Source: a virus. From it: a stretch of 21,355 nt of DNA. Numbering within the stretch: position 1 is the first letter of the stretch; the number at the start of each line of letters is the position of its first letter. The notes beneath the pieces were generated by a model. It searched no databases. It was given only the letters and a program-made list of their open reading frames with translations, and had not been told where the DNA came from. This document shows positions 9,511-16,809 of this stretch, piece after piece. A program made the position numbers and the translations under genes. The stretch covers positions 1-21,355 of IMG/VR virus record IMGVR_UViG_3300017719_000270. The stretch is one strand, 5' to 3'.

Positions 9511-10668
9511 ATGTCTAGACCATTAATAGTAAACGATAGCACTACACCAAAGTCGCTTATTGAAATTGCTGATGACAAGATTTTAACTCATGCATGGAGA
9601 ATTCTTGATGAGTTTCAATCTAGCGATACTAATACTGGAAGTGTAGGATTGACAGGAGGAAGTATTCCTTCAGGAACAACTGCTATTGGAACCTTTGTAG
9701 ATACTAGACGCCAATCTGGTCCTGGTGCACATCCAGTTGGTACTGAAACATATAGTACTACATCAACCTTTTTTCAATATAACGGTACTGAAACAGAAGA
9801 TTATGTAAGGCCTCTAAAATGGGATTCAACATTAGAGGGAATTAGAGAATCATCAAATAGTGATTTAGATTCACATCTTATCGCAACAGCTTTGACAGTT
9901 TTAACATCTAGTGCAGATAATTATGGCTTAGGTCAATATAGATTACAACCAAGTGCTCCATCAGCTGGTACATGGGAGAACATGGGTTCAATCACTGATC
10001 GTATTACTAATGCCAATGGAACTGTTACAGAAAATACTACAAAACTTTGGAAGAAAACTTCGCAATCTGGTACGTTTAATACAGACGTAAAACGTCCACT
10101 TAAATTAGATACTAGTACTACACCAGATTCAATAAAAGAAATGACTGATGCTGAGATAAAGGGATTAGTTAAAAGATTTAGTAATCGAATTATAGAATCT
10201 GGTATTGGTACGTATGTAGTACAAGAAAATGCTCCTGCTAGTGGAACATGGGTAAGAAGAGGTGATGCTTTTCACGACGACAGAAGAACAGTAGCTGATG
10301 CAACTTATACTGGATCTTATACTGGATATTACGCAGGTAGCAGAACATATTCTGGAACATATACCGGAAATTATAGTGGAACATATACCGGAACTTATGT
10401 TGGTACAGCATACGCCGGAAGTTATCTGGGCCCAGGAGTTGTTTATTACGGTGGTAGCCCTCGGTATGTAAATGTATACTATGTTGGTTATTATGCAACT
10501 AGTTTTACGGGAAATTATACTGGAACATATGCTGGTAATTATGACGGAAGTAGAACGTATTCAAGCGATGGCTATGCTGGAGCTTATTCTGGAGATTATA
10601 CCGGAGCTACTGTACAAACTGGAACAGAAAGCATATCAAATGTTAGCCTATGGATGAGGACATCATAA
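9511..10668 (+). CDS. Tail/fibre-associated protein with C-terminal tyrosine-glycine repeat tract
   Basis: A 385-residue protein following the fibre gene, with AGGA before its ATG. It has three diverged repeats beginning near residues 4 (RPLIVNDSTTPKSLIEI), 98 (RPLKWDSTLEGIRES) and 190 (RPLKLDTSTTPDSIKEM). The second and third end in a similar 'Q..AP.[SA]GTW...G' block, as in QPSAPSAGTWENMG and QENAPASGTWVRRG. Residues 266-364 are dominated by YTG/YSG/YAG units, such as YTGNYSGTYTGTYVG, with 25 tyrosines in about 99 residues. The last 20 residues return to ordinary sequence (SNVSLWMRTS). Similar Tyr-Gly repeats occur in fibre proteins of marine T4-like phages as far as I recall. Likely a distal tail or host-contact protein; the family is not certain. 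Confidence 0.65.
   Translation: MSRPLIVNDSTTPKSLIEIADDKILTHAWRILDEFQSSDTNTGSVGLTGGSIPSGTTAIGTFVDTRRQSGPGAHPVGTETYSTTSTFFQYNGTETEDYVRPLKWDSTLEGIRESSNSDLDSHLIATALTVLTSSADNYGLGQYRLQPSAPSAGTWENMGSITDRITNANGTVTENTTKLWKKTSQSGTFNTDVKRPLKLDTSTTPDSIKEMTDAEIKGLVKRFSNRIIESGIGTYVVQENAPASGTWVRRGDAFHDDRRTVADATYTGSYTGYYAGSRTYSGTYTGNYSGTYTGTYVGTAYAGSYLGPGVVYYGGSPRYVNVYYVGYYATSFTGNYTGTYAGNYDGSRTYSSDGYAGAYSGDYTGATVQTGTESISNVSLWMRTS
10306..10605 (+). repeat. Tyr-Gly (YxGx) coding repeat tract
   Basis: About 300 bases encoding a near 4-residue period Y-x-G-x with codons such as TAT-ACT-GGA repeated imperfectly. An apparently longer unit also recurs (GSRTYSGTYTGNY near the start and GNYDGSRTYSSDGY near the end). 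A less regular stretch interrupts the middle (LGPGVVYYGGSPRYVNVYYV). Confidence 0.8.
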
Positions 10669-11111
10669 TGGAAAATAGAGAAATTAAATACCCAATTTGG
10701 GCAAACGAAGAAAAAACAAAAATTAAGTGTCAGTTCCATTATGAAAATGGAGAGAAGCTTGAAGCTTCTATTATGGATACCGAAGAGGGTAATCCTGACT
10801 GGGCAGAACTTATGGAAACTTTCGGAGTAGAAGGTATCGATGCATCGCATGCAATATACTTAGAAGAACGTAAGAAGGCTGCTGAGTTACATGAAGCTCA
10901 GAAAAAAGAAAAAGAAGAAACAGAAAAAGCTAGTATCTTATTTGCTGCTAAATTAGAAGCATTTGAAATAGATGAAGTAAAAGCTTCTAAAGATCGAATA
11001 TTGAAATCACGTATCAGAAAAGCTTCTAGTATTATGGAAATCTCTGCATTTACCTCTTTACTTATTATGAAAGAACTTGATACAAATGAAAAAGACAAAA
11101 AAAATAAATAA
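10668..11111 (+). CDS. Hypothetical protein with charged helical middle, next to tail genes
   Basis: 147 residues starting with MENREIKYPIWANEE. This ATG overlaps the preceding stop (TAATG) and has GAGGA 8 bases upstream, so it is preferred over the in-frame ATG at 10650. The N-terminal 50 residues contain KCQFHYENGEKLEASIMDT and GNPDWAELMETFG, a segment that looks conserved among small proteins encoded beside tail fibres in T4-like marine phages. Residues 63-90 are rich in Glu/Lys/Ala and predict a long helix or coiled coil. The C-terminus is very lysine-rich. A role in fibre assembly would fit the position, but no function can be recognised. Its last 26 bases overlap the next gene. Confidence 0.65.
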   Translation: MENREIKYPIWANEEKTKIKCQFHYENGEKLEASIMDTEEGNPDWAELMETFGVEGIDASHAIYLEERKKAAELHEAQKKEKEETEKASILFAAKLEAFEIDEVKASKDRILKSRIRKASSIMEISAFTSLLIMKELDTNEKDKKNK

Positions 11112-11781
11112 CGGATTTGTATATGCAGCATCTGTTCATAAGAAATTTTTGAGTGGTGCAGTATATTCTGCAATATCATTAAAAGAATATTATCCCGATG
11201 CGCATATAACGTTATTCACTGTTAAAGAATGGGTAACAGATGACCTATACGATATATTTGACAATATTGTTTTTGAAGATGTACCAAACAATAAAAGAAC
11301 CAAACTTTGGGCTCTAAGTAAAACACCTTACGATACTACAATTTACCTTGATGCTGATACTGAAATTCAACATGAAGATATTTGTCTATTGTTCGATCAG
11401 TTTAAAAATGATGCTGATATAATGATTACTAAGATTAGACCATATTCTGGTAAAATATCAGAATTTCCTGGTGGAAATCTTACTGATCATTGCGGAATGT
11501 TTGTATACAAGAAGAACGATAAGACCATACAATTTATGGAAGAATGGTATGCTAGATATCTAAGACAAGAATCTGGAGAGTGGCAATGGGATACTAATTT
11601 ATATCCAGAAGAATTGCGGCCTTGGGATCAATGGACATATTGGTGGCTTCAGAATAAAACTAACTATAGTATTAAACGTGAATTCTTAGACGATGATGCT
11701 CGCTGGAATTTTATTAATACATATAGAGAAGATGAAACAGATAAACCTATCGTAGTTTATCACCATACTATAAGGGTATAA
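11086..11781 (+). CDS. Glycosyltransferase-like protein, GT-A fold with DxD motif
   Basis: 231 residues. The N-terminus (FVYAASVHKKFLSGAVYSAISL, residues 11-32) followed by ITLFT is a Rossmann-type nucleotide-sugar binding start. The central TPYDTTIYLDADTEI (residues 80-94) carries the DxD motif (D89-A-D91) that binds the metal and sugar-nucleotide. FPGG and a later DQWTYWWLQ segment resemble the glycosyltransferases of T4-like marine phage genomes. It probably transfers a sugar to a phage or host surface acceptor; donor and acceptor are unknown. The ATG at 11086 is chosen; a TTG at 11077 is in frame but less likely. The gene overlaps the upstream gene by 26 bases and begins the accessory enzyme block. 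Confidence 0.75.
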   Translation: MKKTKKINNGFVYAASVHKKFLSGAVYSAISLKEYYPDAHITLFTVKEWVTDDLYDIFDNIVFEDVPNNKRTKLWALSKTPYDTTIYLDADTEIQHEDICLLFDQFKNDADIMITKIRPYSGKISEFPGGNLTDHCGMFVYKKNDKTIQFMEEWYARYLRQESGEWQWDTNLYPEELRPWDQWTYWWLQNKTNYSIKREFLDDDARWNFINTYREDETDKPIVVYHHTIRV

Positions 11782-11782
11782 T

Positions 11783-12406
11783 ATGAAAGTAATTGAAGGT
11801 AAATTAAGCCAAGAGGTATTAGATATTGTAGAGCCATTTGCAACATGGTTTTTTGAACAAGATTCAGATCTCATTAATATTCACGGCGAAGCTGATGAAG
11901 ATGAATATTACACCAGTAATGAATACCTAGATTATATAGAAGCAAAGGGTCATGAAGGATATCCTGAAGAAAAACATGGCATCGATCTAACTATTATAGA
12001 ATCAACTCCTATAGAATATAGAGATAAGATTATTGATGTGACAAAGCAATTGAATAATTTTTTTGGATCACAATTCAATGCTGTAAAAATGTATTACCCA
12101 AAAGACGGATTTATGAGCTGGCACAATAATCACAACGTGCCAGGATATAATATTCTTATGTCCTACACAAAGAATGGTGATGGATGGTTTAGATACAAAG
12201 ATCCAATTACTGAAGAAATCATTACACTATATGATAAGCCAGGTTGGACTGCTAAGGTAGGTTATTATGGTCATAACGAAGAACCTGACAAGTTATACTG
12301 GCATTGCGCTCGTGCGTATGAACCAAGATTAACTTTAGGGTTTGTTATTCCTAATCAAGAGATGTGGGAAATGATGTGTGACGATCTTACTCCCAATGAT
12401 GTTTAA
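11783..12406 (+). CDS. 2OG-Fe(II) oxygenase-like protein
   Basis: 207 residues, one base after the glycosyltransferase stop. The C-terminal half resembles phage 2-oxoglutarate/Fe(II) dioxygenases of the double-stranded beta-helix type. It has KMYYPKDGFMSWHNNHNVPG (about residues 102-121), then GDGWFRYKDPITEEII and WHCARAYEPRLTLGF, giving a distal H174 and R182, the positions expected for the second iron histidine and the 2-oxoglutarate-binding arginine. The first site reads H114-N-N116 instead of the usual HxD/E, so either Asn takes the acid's place, as a family trait, or activity is altered. It would hydroxylate or otherwise oxidise an unknown substrate. Its 3' end overlaps the minus-strand gene by 20 bases. 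Confidence 0.65.
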   Translation: MKVIEGKLSQEVLDIVEPFATWFFEQDSDLINIHGEADEDEYYTSNEYLDYIEAKGHEGYPEEKHGIDLTIIESTPIEYRDKIIDVTKQLNNFFGSQFNAVKMYYPKDGFMSWHNNHNVPGYNILMSYTKNGDGWFRYKDPITEEIITLYDKPGWTAKVGYYGHNEEPDKLYWHCARAYEPRLTLGFVIPNQEMWEMMCDDLTPNDV

Positions 12407-13094
12407 ATGGCTCATACATTTCACTTGTTGTCGGCCCATTGAACATACAAACTAAAGCATTTGGGTCATAATAGAATTCGAAATCATGATTAGTATTTAA
12501 GTACATCTCAACAGTATAATCATTTTCTTTTATTCCATGAATTCTAGAATAGGCAATTCCTTGTGGAAAATACTTTAAAGTAAATCCTTCATGAAATAAA
12601 AACCTATCAATGCCTTTGTACTTAACCATATAGTAATCTGCATTGGCATCAAAGTATTCCCATATGTTACTAAGAGATCCACCTTTCCATAAGAGCATAG
12701 ATGAGTTGACGTACATATCATAACGATCTTTAAACCTAGTCAAATCTCCATAGGTTACAGTATCACCTTTCCAGTAACAACGTATCATTGTTAGATCGTC
12801 ACAAAGATAATCTAATATATTGTCTATATTATTTTGTATAACAACATCTATATCAAAATAAAGACATGTGCCTTCTGCAAAATCTTTCTGAAACATTGCT
12901 AGTTTATTCCAGTATATTTCTAGGTCATTATCTGCAGGTATAGATATAGTATCACACTCAAGATCTTTAGGATCTTCTGTATAGCAAATAAACTTGTGTG
13001 GAATGGTTAGATATCTCTCGACGTTACGCTTAAGGCGGTTAACATCAGAGGCAGAGTACTTAGTACCCCATTTTACACATATAACATTTATCAT
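12387..13094 (-). CDS. Glycosyltransferase-like protein, paralogue of the gene at 17837
   Basis: 235 residues, the only gene on the minus strand. It begins MINVICVKWGTKYSASDVNR, aligning closely with MIHILTLKVGTKYSVDYVNR of the plus-strand gene at 17837. That match fixes the start at 13094, although the frame is open further upstream. The DxD motif is F80-D81-I82-D83 (metal and sugar-nucleotide binding). The fold is GT-A-like, GT8-type by general appearance; donor and acceptor are unknown. No ribosome-binding site precedes the ATG. A late-promoter-like element on the same strand lies 5 bases upstream, so a leaderless transcript is possible. It converges with the dioxygenase gene (20-base overlap) and diverges from the methyltransferase-like gene with 13 bases between the start codons. 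Confidence 0.75.
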   Translation of the reverse strand: MINVICVKWGTKYSASDVNRLKRNVERYLTIPHKFICYTEDPKDLECDTISIPADNDLEIYWNKLAMFQKDFAEGTCLYFDIDVVIQNNIDNILDYLCDDLTMIRCYWKGDTVTYGDLTRFKDRYDMYVNSSMLLWKGGSLSNIWEYFDANADYYMVKYKGIDRFLFHEGFTLKYFPQGIAYSRIHGIKENDYTVEMYLNTNHDFEFYYDPNALVCMFNGPTTSEMYEPFKHHWE

Positions 13095-13099
13095 AGGGC

Positions 13100-13107
13100 T
13101 ATTTATT
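13100..13107 (-). promoter_or_regulatory. Possible late promoter on the minus strand
   Basis: Read on the minus strand this is AATAAATA, fitting the NATAAATA late element. Transcription would be expected to begin about 6-7 bases downstream, that is right at the ATG at 13094. It occupies most of the 13-base divergent spacer. Confidence 0.4.
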
Positions 13108-13671
13108 ATGTTTGTAATGGATGCAGTTACACAACGAGCGATTAAAAAATACCCGCACCTGGCTGCTGACATTGCACAATCATATAACCATAAACAAGTT
13201 CAATGTAAAGAATGGCTTTGCGATAATCTTGAATTTATTAATCATTTTAAATTTAAAAGAATTTACGTTGCAGGAAGCTGGTATGGAAATATATTGGTTC
13301 CTAAGCTAAAAAATATATTTCCAGGAATACAAATAAAGCTACATGATATTGATGAAGATACCGTGTTTATTGCCAAAAATATATTTTTTAAAGATGATGA
13401 ATCTGTTAAGGCAGAAGTAGTAGACTCGCGAGATTACCTCTACAAATATCTTGTCATTAATACATCATGTGAACATATGGCTCCACTTAAAGTACGCCCA
13501 GGAACATGCGTAGCACTACAAAGCAATAACTACCGTGAAATAGAAGAGCACACTAACTGTATAGATTCCTCGGCCGAATTAGCAGAGCAATACAAAGTTA
13601 AAGAAATATACTATGAAGGCGAATTAGCCTTTGATAAATATACACGATATATGGTGATAGGAAGAGTATGA
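13108..13671 (+). CDS. SAM-dependent methyltransferase-like protein
   Basis: 187 residues with the order of motifs of a class I SAM methyltransferase: RIYVAGSWYGNILV (about 51-64, glycine-containing nucleotide-binding loop), IKLHDIDED (about 77-84, acidic end of strand 2), AEVVDSRDY (about 102-110) and LVINTSCEHM (about 115-124), where the strand-4 NTS stretch sits in the place of the usual catalytic motif. The loop has fewer glycines than classic GxGxG, so binding of SAM is likely but not certain. The start with AGGG 9 bases upstream (13095-13098) is preferred; an ATG at 13117 is the alternative. Its last four bases overlap the radical SAM gene (ATGA). It would methylate an unknown substrate. 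Confidence 0.6.
   Translation: MFVMDAVTQRAIKKYPHLAADIAQSYNHKQVQCKEWLCDNLEFINHFKFKRIYVAGSWYGNILVPKLKNIFPGIQIKLHDIDEDTVFIAKNIFFKDDESVKAEVVDSRDYLYKYLVINTSCEHMAPLKVRPGTCVALQSNNYREIEEHTNCIDSSAELAEQYKVKEIYYEGELAFDKYTRYMVIGRV
13633..13640 (+). promoter_or_regulatory. Possible late promoter for the large radical SAM gene
   Basis: GATAAATA fits NATAAATA and ends 27 bases before the ATG at 13668, the same spacing as the stronger-looking element at 18582. An AGGAAGAG ribosome site follows before the start. It lies inside the methyltransferase-like gene. Confidence 0.4.
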
Positions 13672-14975
13672 AAGAAACTTTAGATGATATTAAAGAAGAT
13701 AAAAACTGGTTTTGCCCTCTTCCTTTTAATCACATATACTCAAACTCTGATGGCTCATGGATGCCTTGCTGTTTAAGTAGACCTACTATAGTACCAGATA
13801 AGAACATTATTTCTTCTGATAAAAAAATAATGCATAACACTGAAAACACTTCAATGATTGATTGGTGGAAATCTGATACTATGAATGGTATCAGAGATGA
13901 AATGATAGGTAAAAGTAAAGAAACAAAGCTTACTGATCATTACTGCTTTAAGTGTAAAAATCAAGAAAGAGTAGAGGGTACATCTTCTAGGATAGGTTGG
14001 AAGAACTCTGTATTAGGTACTCTAAGTCACCATAAATCATCAATGGCCTCAATCGTAGCTGTCGATTCTTATAAAGATTGTAATGAGATGGATTTGTCAG
14101 ATATTGACGATCGGTTTTTAAGTTTAAAATTAAGAATATTTGGAAACTTGTGCAACCTATCGTGCTATATGTGTTGGCCTCATAATTCTAGTACACGAAT
14201 TAATGATGTTAAAAAGCTGCCAAATGAGTATAAAGACATGTGGTTTAAGAGCAATGTAACTGATGACGGTATTCCAAAAAGTATTTCTAAAGTAAATAAA
14301 GATCAATTCCAAAGCTCGTTAGAGCAAATAAAAGATATTGCCCATCTAATTTCTTCTATTAAAATTACAGGTGGTGAGCCTATGATGATGGATAATCATT
14401 ACAGACTCCTCGATTTGCTTATTGATTCCGGAGACGCCAGGCATATCCAATTAAGATATCAAACAAACTTTACTAAGTTTAGTAGAGGTGAAGAAGCCTT
14501 TTTTAAATATATGAAAGAATTTAAAAGCGTGGCTGTGCACATCTCTATTGATAGTGTAGGTAAATATGATGAGTATATTAGAAAAAATGGAAGTACCGAT
14601 ATTGTAAATAAAAACATAGATAAATTACGAAATCTACCTAATGTTTCTTTTGGAATTGCAAATACAGTATCAATGTTAAGTATACTAAATCATGCTGAGT
14701 TTCATGAAAAGTGGAAAGACGTATATGTTAATTATTTTGTGTTAACAGCTCCTGACTATCTTTCTGTAAAACATCTTCCTGATAAAATCAAACAAAGATT
14801 AATAACAGAGACTACACAAGAAAGCGTTATAAAAATGCTAAAACAAGAAAGAGACGATTCTCAATTTCAGATAGCTATTAAGTATTGTTTAGATCTTGAT
14901 ATGCTATATAAAAGAAATAAAGGAATATTCGACCTTTGGCCTGAATTAGAGGAATACTATGTACAACCCAGCTGA
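13668..14975 (+). CDS. Radical SAM protein with N-terminal twitch/SPASM-like cysteine domain
   Basis: 435 residues. A radical SAM core begins near residue 155 with LRIFGNLCNLSCYMC: C162, C166 and C169 form the CxxxCxxC motif that binds the [4Fe-4S] cluster. K-I-T-GGEP (GGEP at 235-238) is the motif contacting SAM. The N-terminus carries another cysteine set: C16 in FCPLPFNHIY, C34-C35 in WMPCCLS and C93/C96 in CFKC. This is the pattern of a twitch/SPASM-like domain that would hold an auxiliary iron-sulphur cluster, here placed before the core. Proteins of this layout are known from T4-like marine phages. The reaction and substrate are unknown. The start overlaps the methyltransferase-like gene by 4 bases, and its end overlaps the next radical SAM gene by 17 bases. 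Confidence 0.8.
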   Translation: MKETLDDIKEDKNWFCPLPFNHIYSNSDGSWMPCCLSRPTIVPDKNIISSDKKIMHNTENTSMIDWWKSDTMNGIRDEMIGKSKETKLTDHYCFKCKNQERVEGTSSRIGWKNSVLGTLSHHKSSMASIVAVDSYKDCNEMDLSDIDDRFLSLKLRIFGNLCNLSCYMCWPHNSSTRINDVKKLPNEYKDMWFKSNVTDDGIPKSISKVNKDQFQSSLEQIKDIAHLISSIKITGGEPMMMDNHYRLLDLLIDSGDARHIQLRYQTNFTKFSRGEEAFFKYMKEFKSVAVHISIDSVGKYDEYIRKNGSTDIVNKNIDKLRNLPNVSFGIANTVSMLSILNHAEFHEKWKDVYVNYFVLTAPDYLSVKHLPDKIKQRLITETTQESVIKMLKQERDDSQFQIAIKYCLDLDMLYKRNKGIFDLWPELEEYYVQPS

Positions 14976-15621
14976 TAATTTAGAATTCTTTGGTCGTAAT
15001 ATTAATCTAGATATTACTCATAGATGCGTTCTTCAATGTCCAAGATGTATGAGACAATTTAAACCAGGTTTACATAAAAGAGGACATGATATATCTGTTG
15101 AAGACTATGAAAAAATATGCAAGGCATGGCATACGGTTCTTCTCTGTGGTCAAATGGGAGATCCAATATATCATGCAAAACTTCATGATCTATTAGATGT
15201 TAATATAAAACAAAAGAATCGTTTACAGATATCTACAAATGGTCATGGCAAAAAAGACGAATGGTGGGATACATCTTTTGCTAAGACACGTAAGATGACT
15301 AGTCATGAGTGGATATTTGGTATAGACGGTTTACCCAAAGATAGTCATGTACATCGTGTTAATCAAAATGGTGAAGCTGTTTTTGAAAAAATGGTTGAAG
15401 GTGCAAAGCTAGGCAATAATATACTCTGGCAGTATATCGTTTTTAAATATAATGAGAACGATATTGAAGAAGCTACTCAACTGGCCAGAGATAATAATAT
15501 TAAATTCGTTCTCTTAGAATCAAGTAGATGGCTAGGAGAAGACGATCCGCTTCGGCCATCTAAACATTATATTGATAGAACACTTGGACGTGAGATCGAA
15601 ATGTTAGGAACACAAGTATGA
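14959..15621 (+). CDS. Small radical SAM protein, copy 1
   Basis: 220 residues, a compact radical SAM core without its own auxiliary domain. LDITHRCVLQCPRCMR gives C23, C27 and C30 (CxxxCxxC cluster site). LCGQMGDPIYH stands where the GGE motif normally lies, and the ISTNGHGKK segment is typical of the third strand. The C-terminus contains WQYIVFKYNENDIEEA and DPLRPSKH. The ATG has AGAGG 6 bases upstream and lies inside the end of the preceding radical SAM gene. Its stop overlaps the start of the partner gene at 15618 by 4 bases. The protein is clearly a paralogue of the gene at 16810. It probably works with the neighbouring cysteine-rich protein, which would supply the missing twitch-type domain. 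Confidence 0.8.
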   Translation: MYNPADNLEFFGRNINLDITHRCVLQCPRCMRQFKPGLHKRGHDISVEDYEKICKAWHTVLLCGQMGDPIYHAKLHDLLDVNIKQKNRLQISTNGHGKKDEWWDTSFAKTRKMTSHEWIFGIDGLPKDSHVHRVNQNGEAVFEKMVEGAKLGNNILWQYIVFKYNENDIEEATQLARDNNIKFVLLESSRWLGEDDPLRPSKHYIDRTLGREIEMLGTQV

Positions 15622-15989
15622 GTAAAATTATAGTAAGCGATCTTGCAAGCGATAGGCCCAAGCTGACGAAAGAACAAATAAGGGATATGGAAGTAAAACT
15701 ATATCCCAGATGTTTAGATCTAGAACAAAGGAAACCACCAGCATATAGTGCAGCAGGATATATTCTTCCATGTTGTTGGGCAGATACTGCTAAATGGGAT
15801 GGTTTTGAAAAACTTGTTCAAGAGCATTTACATATAAGTAATGTTGATGATGTTGATGAGATACTGTTTTCTGATGAATGGGATGAGTTTTTTCATAATC
15901 TAATAGAAAATCCTATAATGGCTCCTCGTGTGTGCAAGGTTAAATGCTGCACAAAGATGTCATTTAAGTCAAAATTTGTAGTTAAATAG
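15618..15989 (+). CDS. Standalone cysteine-rich twitch/SPASM-like partner, copy 1
   Basis: 123 residues with six cysteines: C32 (YPRCL), C52-C53 (AAGYILPCCWAD), and C106, C110, C111 (VCKVKCCT). This order (single Cys, then CC after about 20 residues, then a Cys cluster about 53 residues later) matches the N-terminal domain of the radical SAM protein at 13668 (C16, C34-C35, C93/C96). It is therefore read as a separate auxiliary-cluster domain. Start and stop codons overlap the upstream radical SAM gene (ATGA), which supports equal expression and a complex. It has no catalytic motif of its own. It could alternatively be a small zinc protein, but the pairing repeats at 17465, which argues for a true partnership. 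Confidence 0.65.
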   Translation: MSKIIVSDLASDRPKLTKEQIRDMEVKLYPRCLDLEQRKPPAYSAAGYILPCCWADTAKWDGFEKLVQEHLHISNVDDVDEILFSDEWDEFFHNLIENPIMAPRVCKVKCCTKMSFKSKFVVK

Positions 15990-15998
15990 AGGTGTAAT

Positions 15999-16808
15999 AT
16001 GAGGTTAACAGTAGGAGATAAATCAATAGGTTTTTTTGATTTTGATTATAAGAAACTTGCTGACGGTAATAGAATAGGTGTGTCTTTATCTGGTGGTACT
16101 GATTCAGCAATTCTTTTTTATCTTATGGCAAAACACTTACCAAATGATGTGATTTTAGTACCGTGGTCTTCATATGAAGAGTCAGATAATCCGTTAAAAG
16201 AAAGGCCTCTTACTATAGAAGCAGCTGAAGAAATTGTAGATTTTGTTAGGAATGCATTTCCAAATGCAAACATTGCTGAGCATCATAAGTTTACATTTGA
16301 CAGAAATTGTCCAATAGCATATGAAAAAGCTAAGCTTAAAAATGTGCCATCTTGGGATTGTTATCCTATGGCCATATTAGGTGTAGTCAAAATGGTACTG
16401 ATGCAAGAGGAAGAGACAAAATCATTCGACAGTAAAAACATCGGCATGCTTGTCGGAGGAATAACAATGAATCCTCCTGTTAAAGATATGGAAAGCGATT
16501 GGAGACCTTCAGGGTGGAAACATCCATTAGGCCCAAGATACGAACCTAGAAGATCTAAAGAACACGAGACTATAGCATGGAGTGAAATAGGTCGCAGTCA
16601 CTACCACCCATTTGTAAATGTCGATAAATCCTTTGTTGCTGGATTATATGAACAAGAAGGACTTATGGATACACTGTATCCAATGACAGAAAGCTGCACT
16701 GGTTTTGCGTATGAAACTAATTGGTTTACTGAGCCTTGTAAACAATGTTTCTGGTGCTGGGAAAAATACTGGGCATTTGGTTCATATGACGGTGGATTAA
16801 CAGAATAA
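15999..16808 (+). CDS. PP-loop ATP pyrophosphatase, QueC/amidotransferase-like
   Basis: 269 residues. IGVSLSGGTDSAILFYL has the PP-loop SGGTDS (31-36) of N-type ATP pyrophosphatases, which activate a carbonyl by adenylation. The C-terminus has C233, then C247-x2-C250-x2-C253. This resembles the zinc site of QueC (7-cyano-7-deazaguanine synthase), though with a longer gap after the first cysteine. A SWDCYPMA segment with C and P-M lies near the middle. Relatives of this fold include tRNA thiolases, argininosuccinate and asparagine synthetases, and PseA/WbpG sugar amidotransferases. No other deazaguanine genes are seen here, so that pathway is not assumed. A good ribosome site (AGAGGTG) precedes the ATG. 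The next gene starts 1 base after its stop. Confidence 0.7.
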   Translation: MRLTVGDKSIGFFDFDYKKLADGNRIGVSLSGGTDSAILFYLMAKHLPNDVILVPWSSYEESDNPLKERPLTIEAAEEIVDFVRNAFPNANIAEHHKFTFDRNCPIAYEKAKLKNVPSWDCYPMAILGVVKMVLMQEEETKSFDSKNIGMLVGGITMNPPVKDMESDWRPSGWKHPLGPRYEPRRSKEHETIAWSEIGRSHYHPFVNVDKSFVAGLYEQEGLMDTLYPMTESCTGFAYETNWFTEPCKQCFWCWEKYWAFGSYDGGLTE

Positions 16809-16809
16809 T

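Noticed and set aside
7905-9578. Minus-strand open frames in the tail fibre region
   Set aside because: They are shadows of repeated Thr/Ala-rich codons; no start context, no recognisable motifs.
10306-10605. CRISPR or minisatellite interpretation of the Tyr-Gly tract
   Set aside because: The repeats are in frame, short, imperfect and coding, with no spacers of constant length.
10650-10667. Earlier ATG start for the 147-residue protein
   Set aside because: The later ATG at 10668 has a GAGGA site at proper spacing and a TAATG overlap with the upstream stop.
11103-11110. AATAAATA late-promoter-like element
   Set aside because: It lies after the glycosyltransferase ATG (11086), inside a run of lysine/asparagine codons, and no in-frame start lies close downstream to use it.
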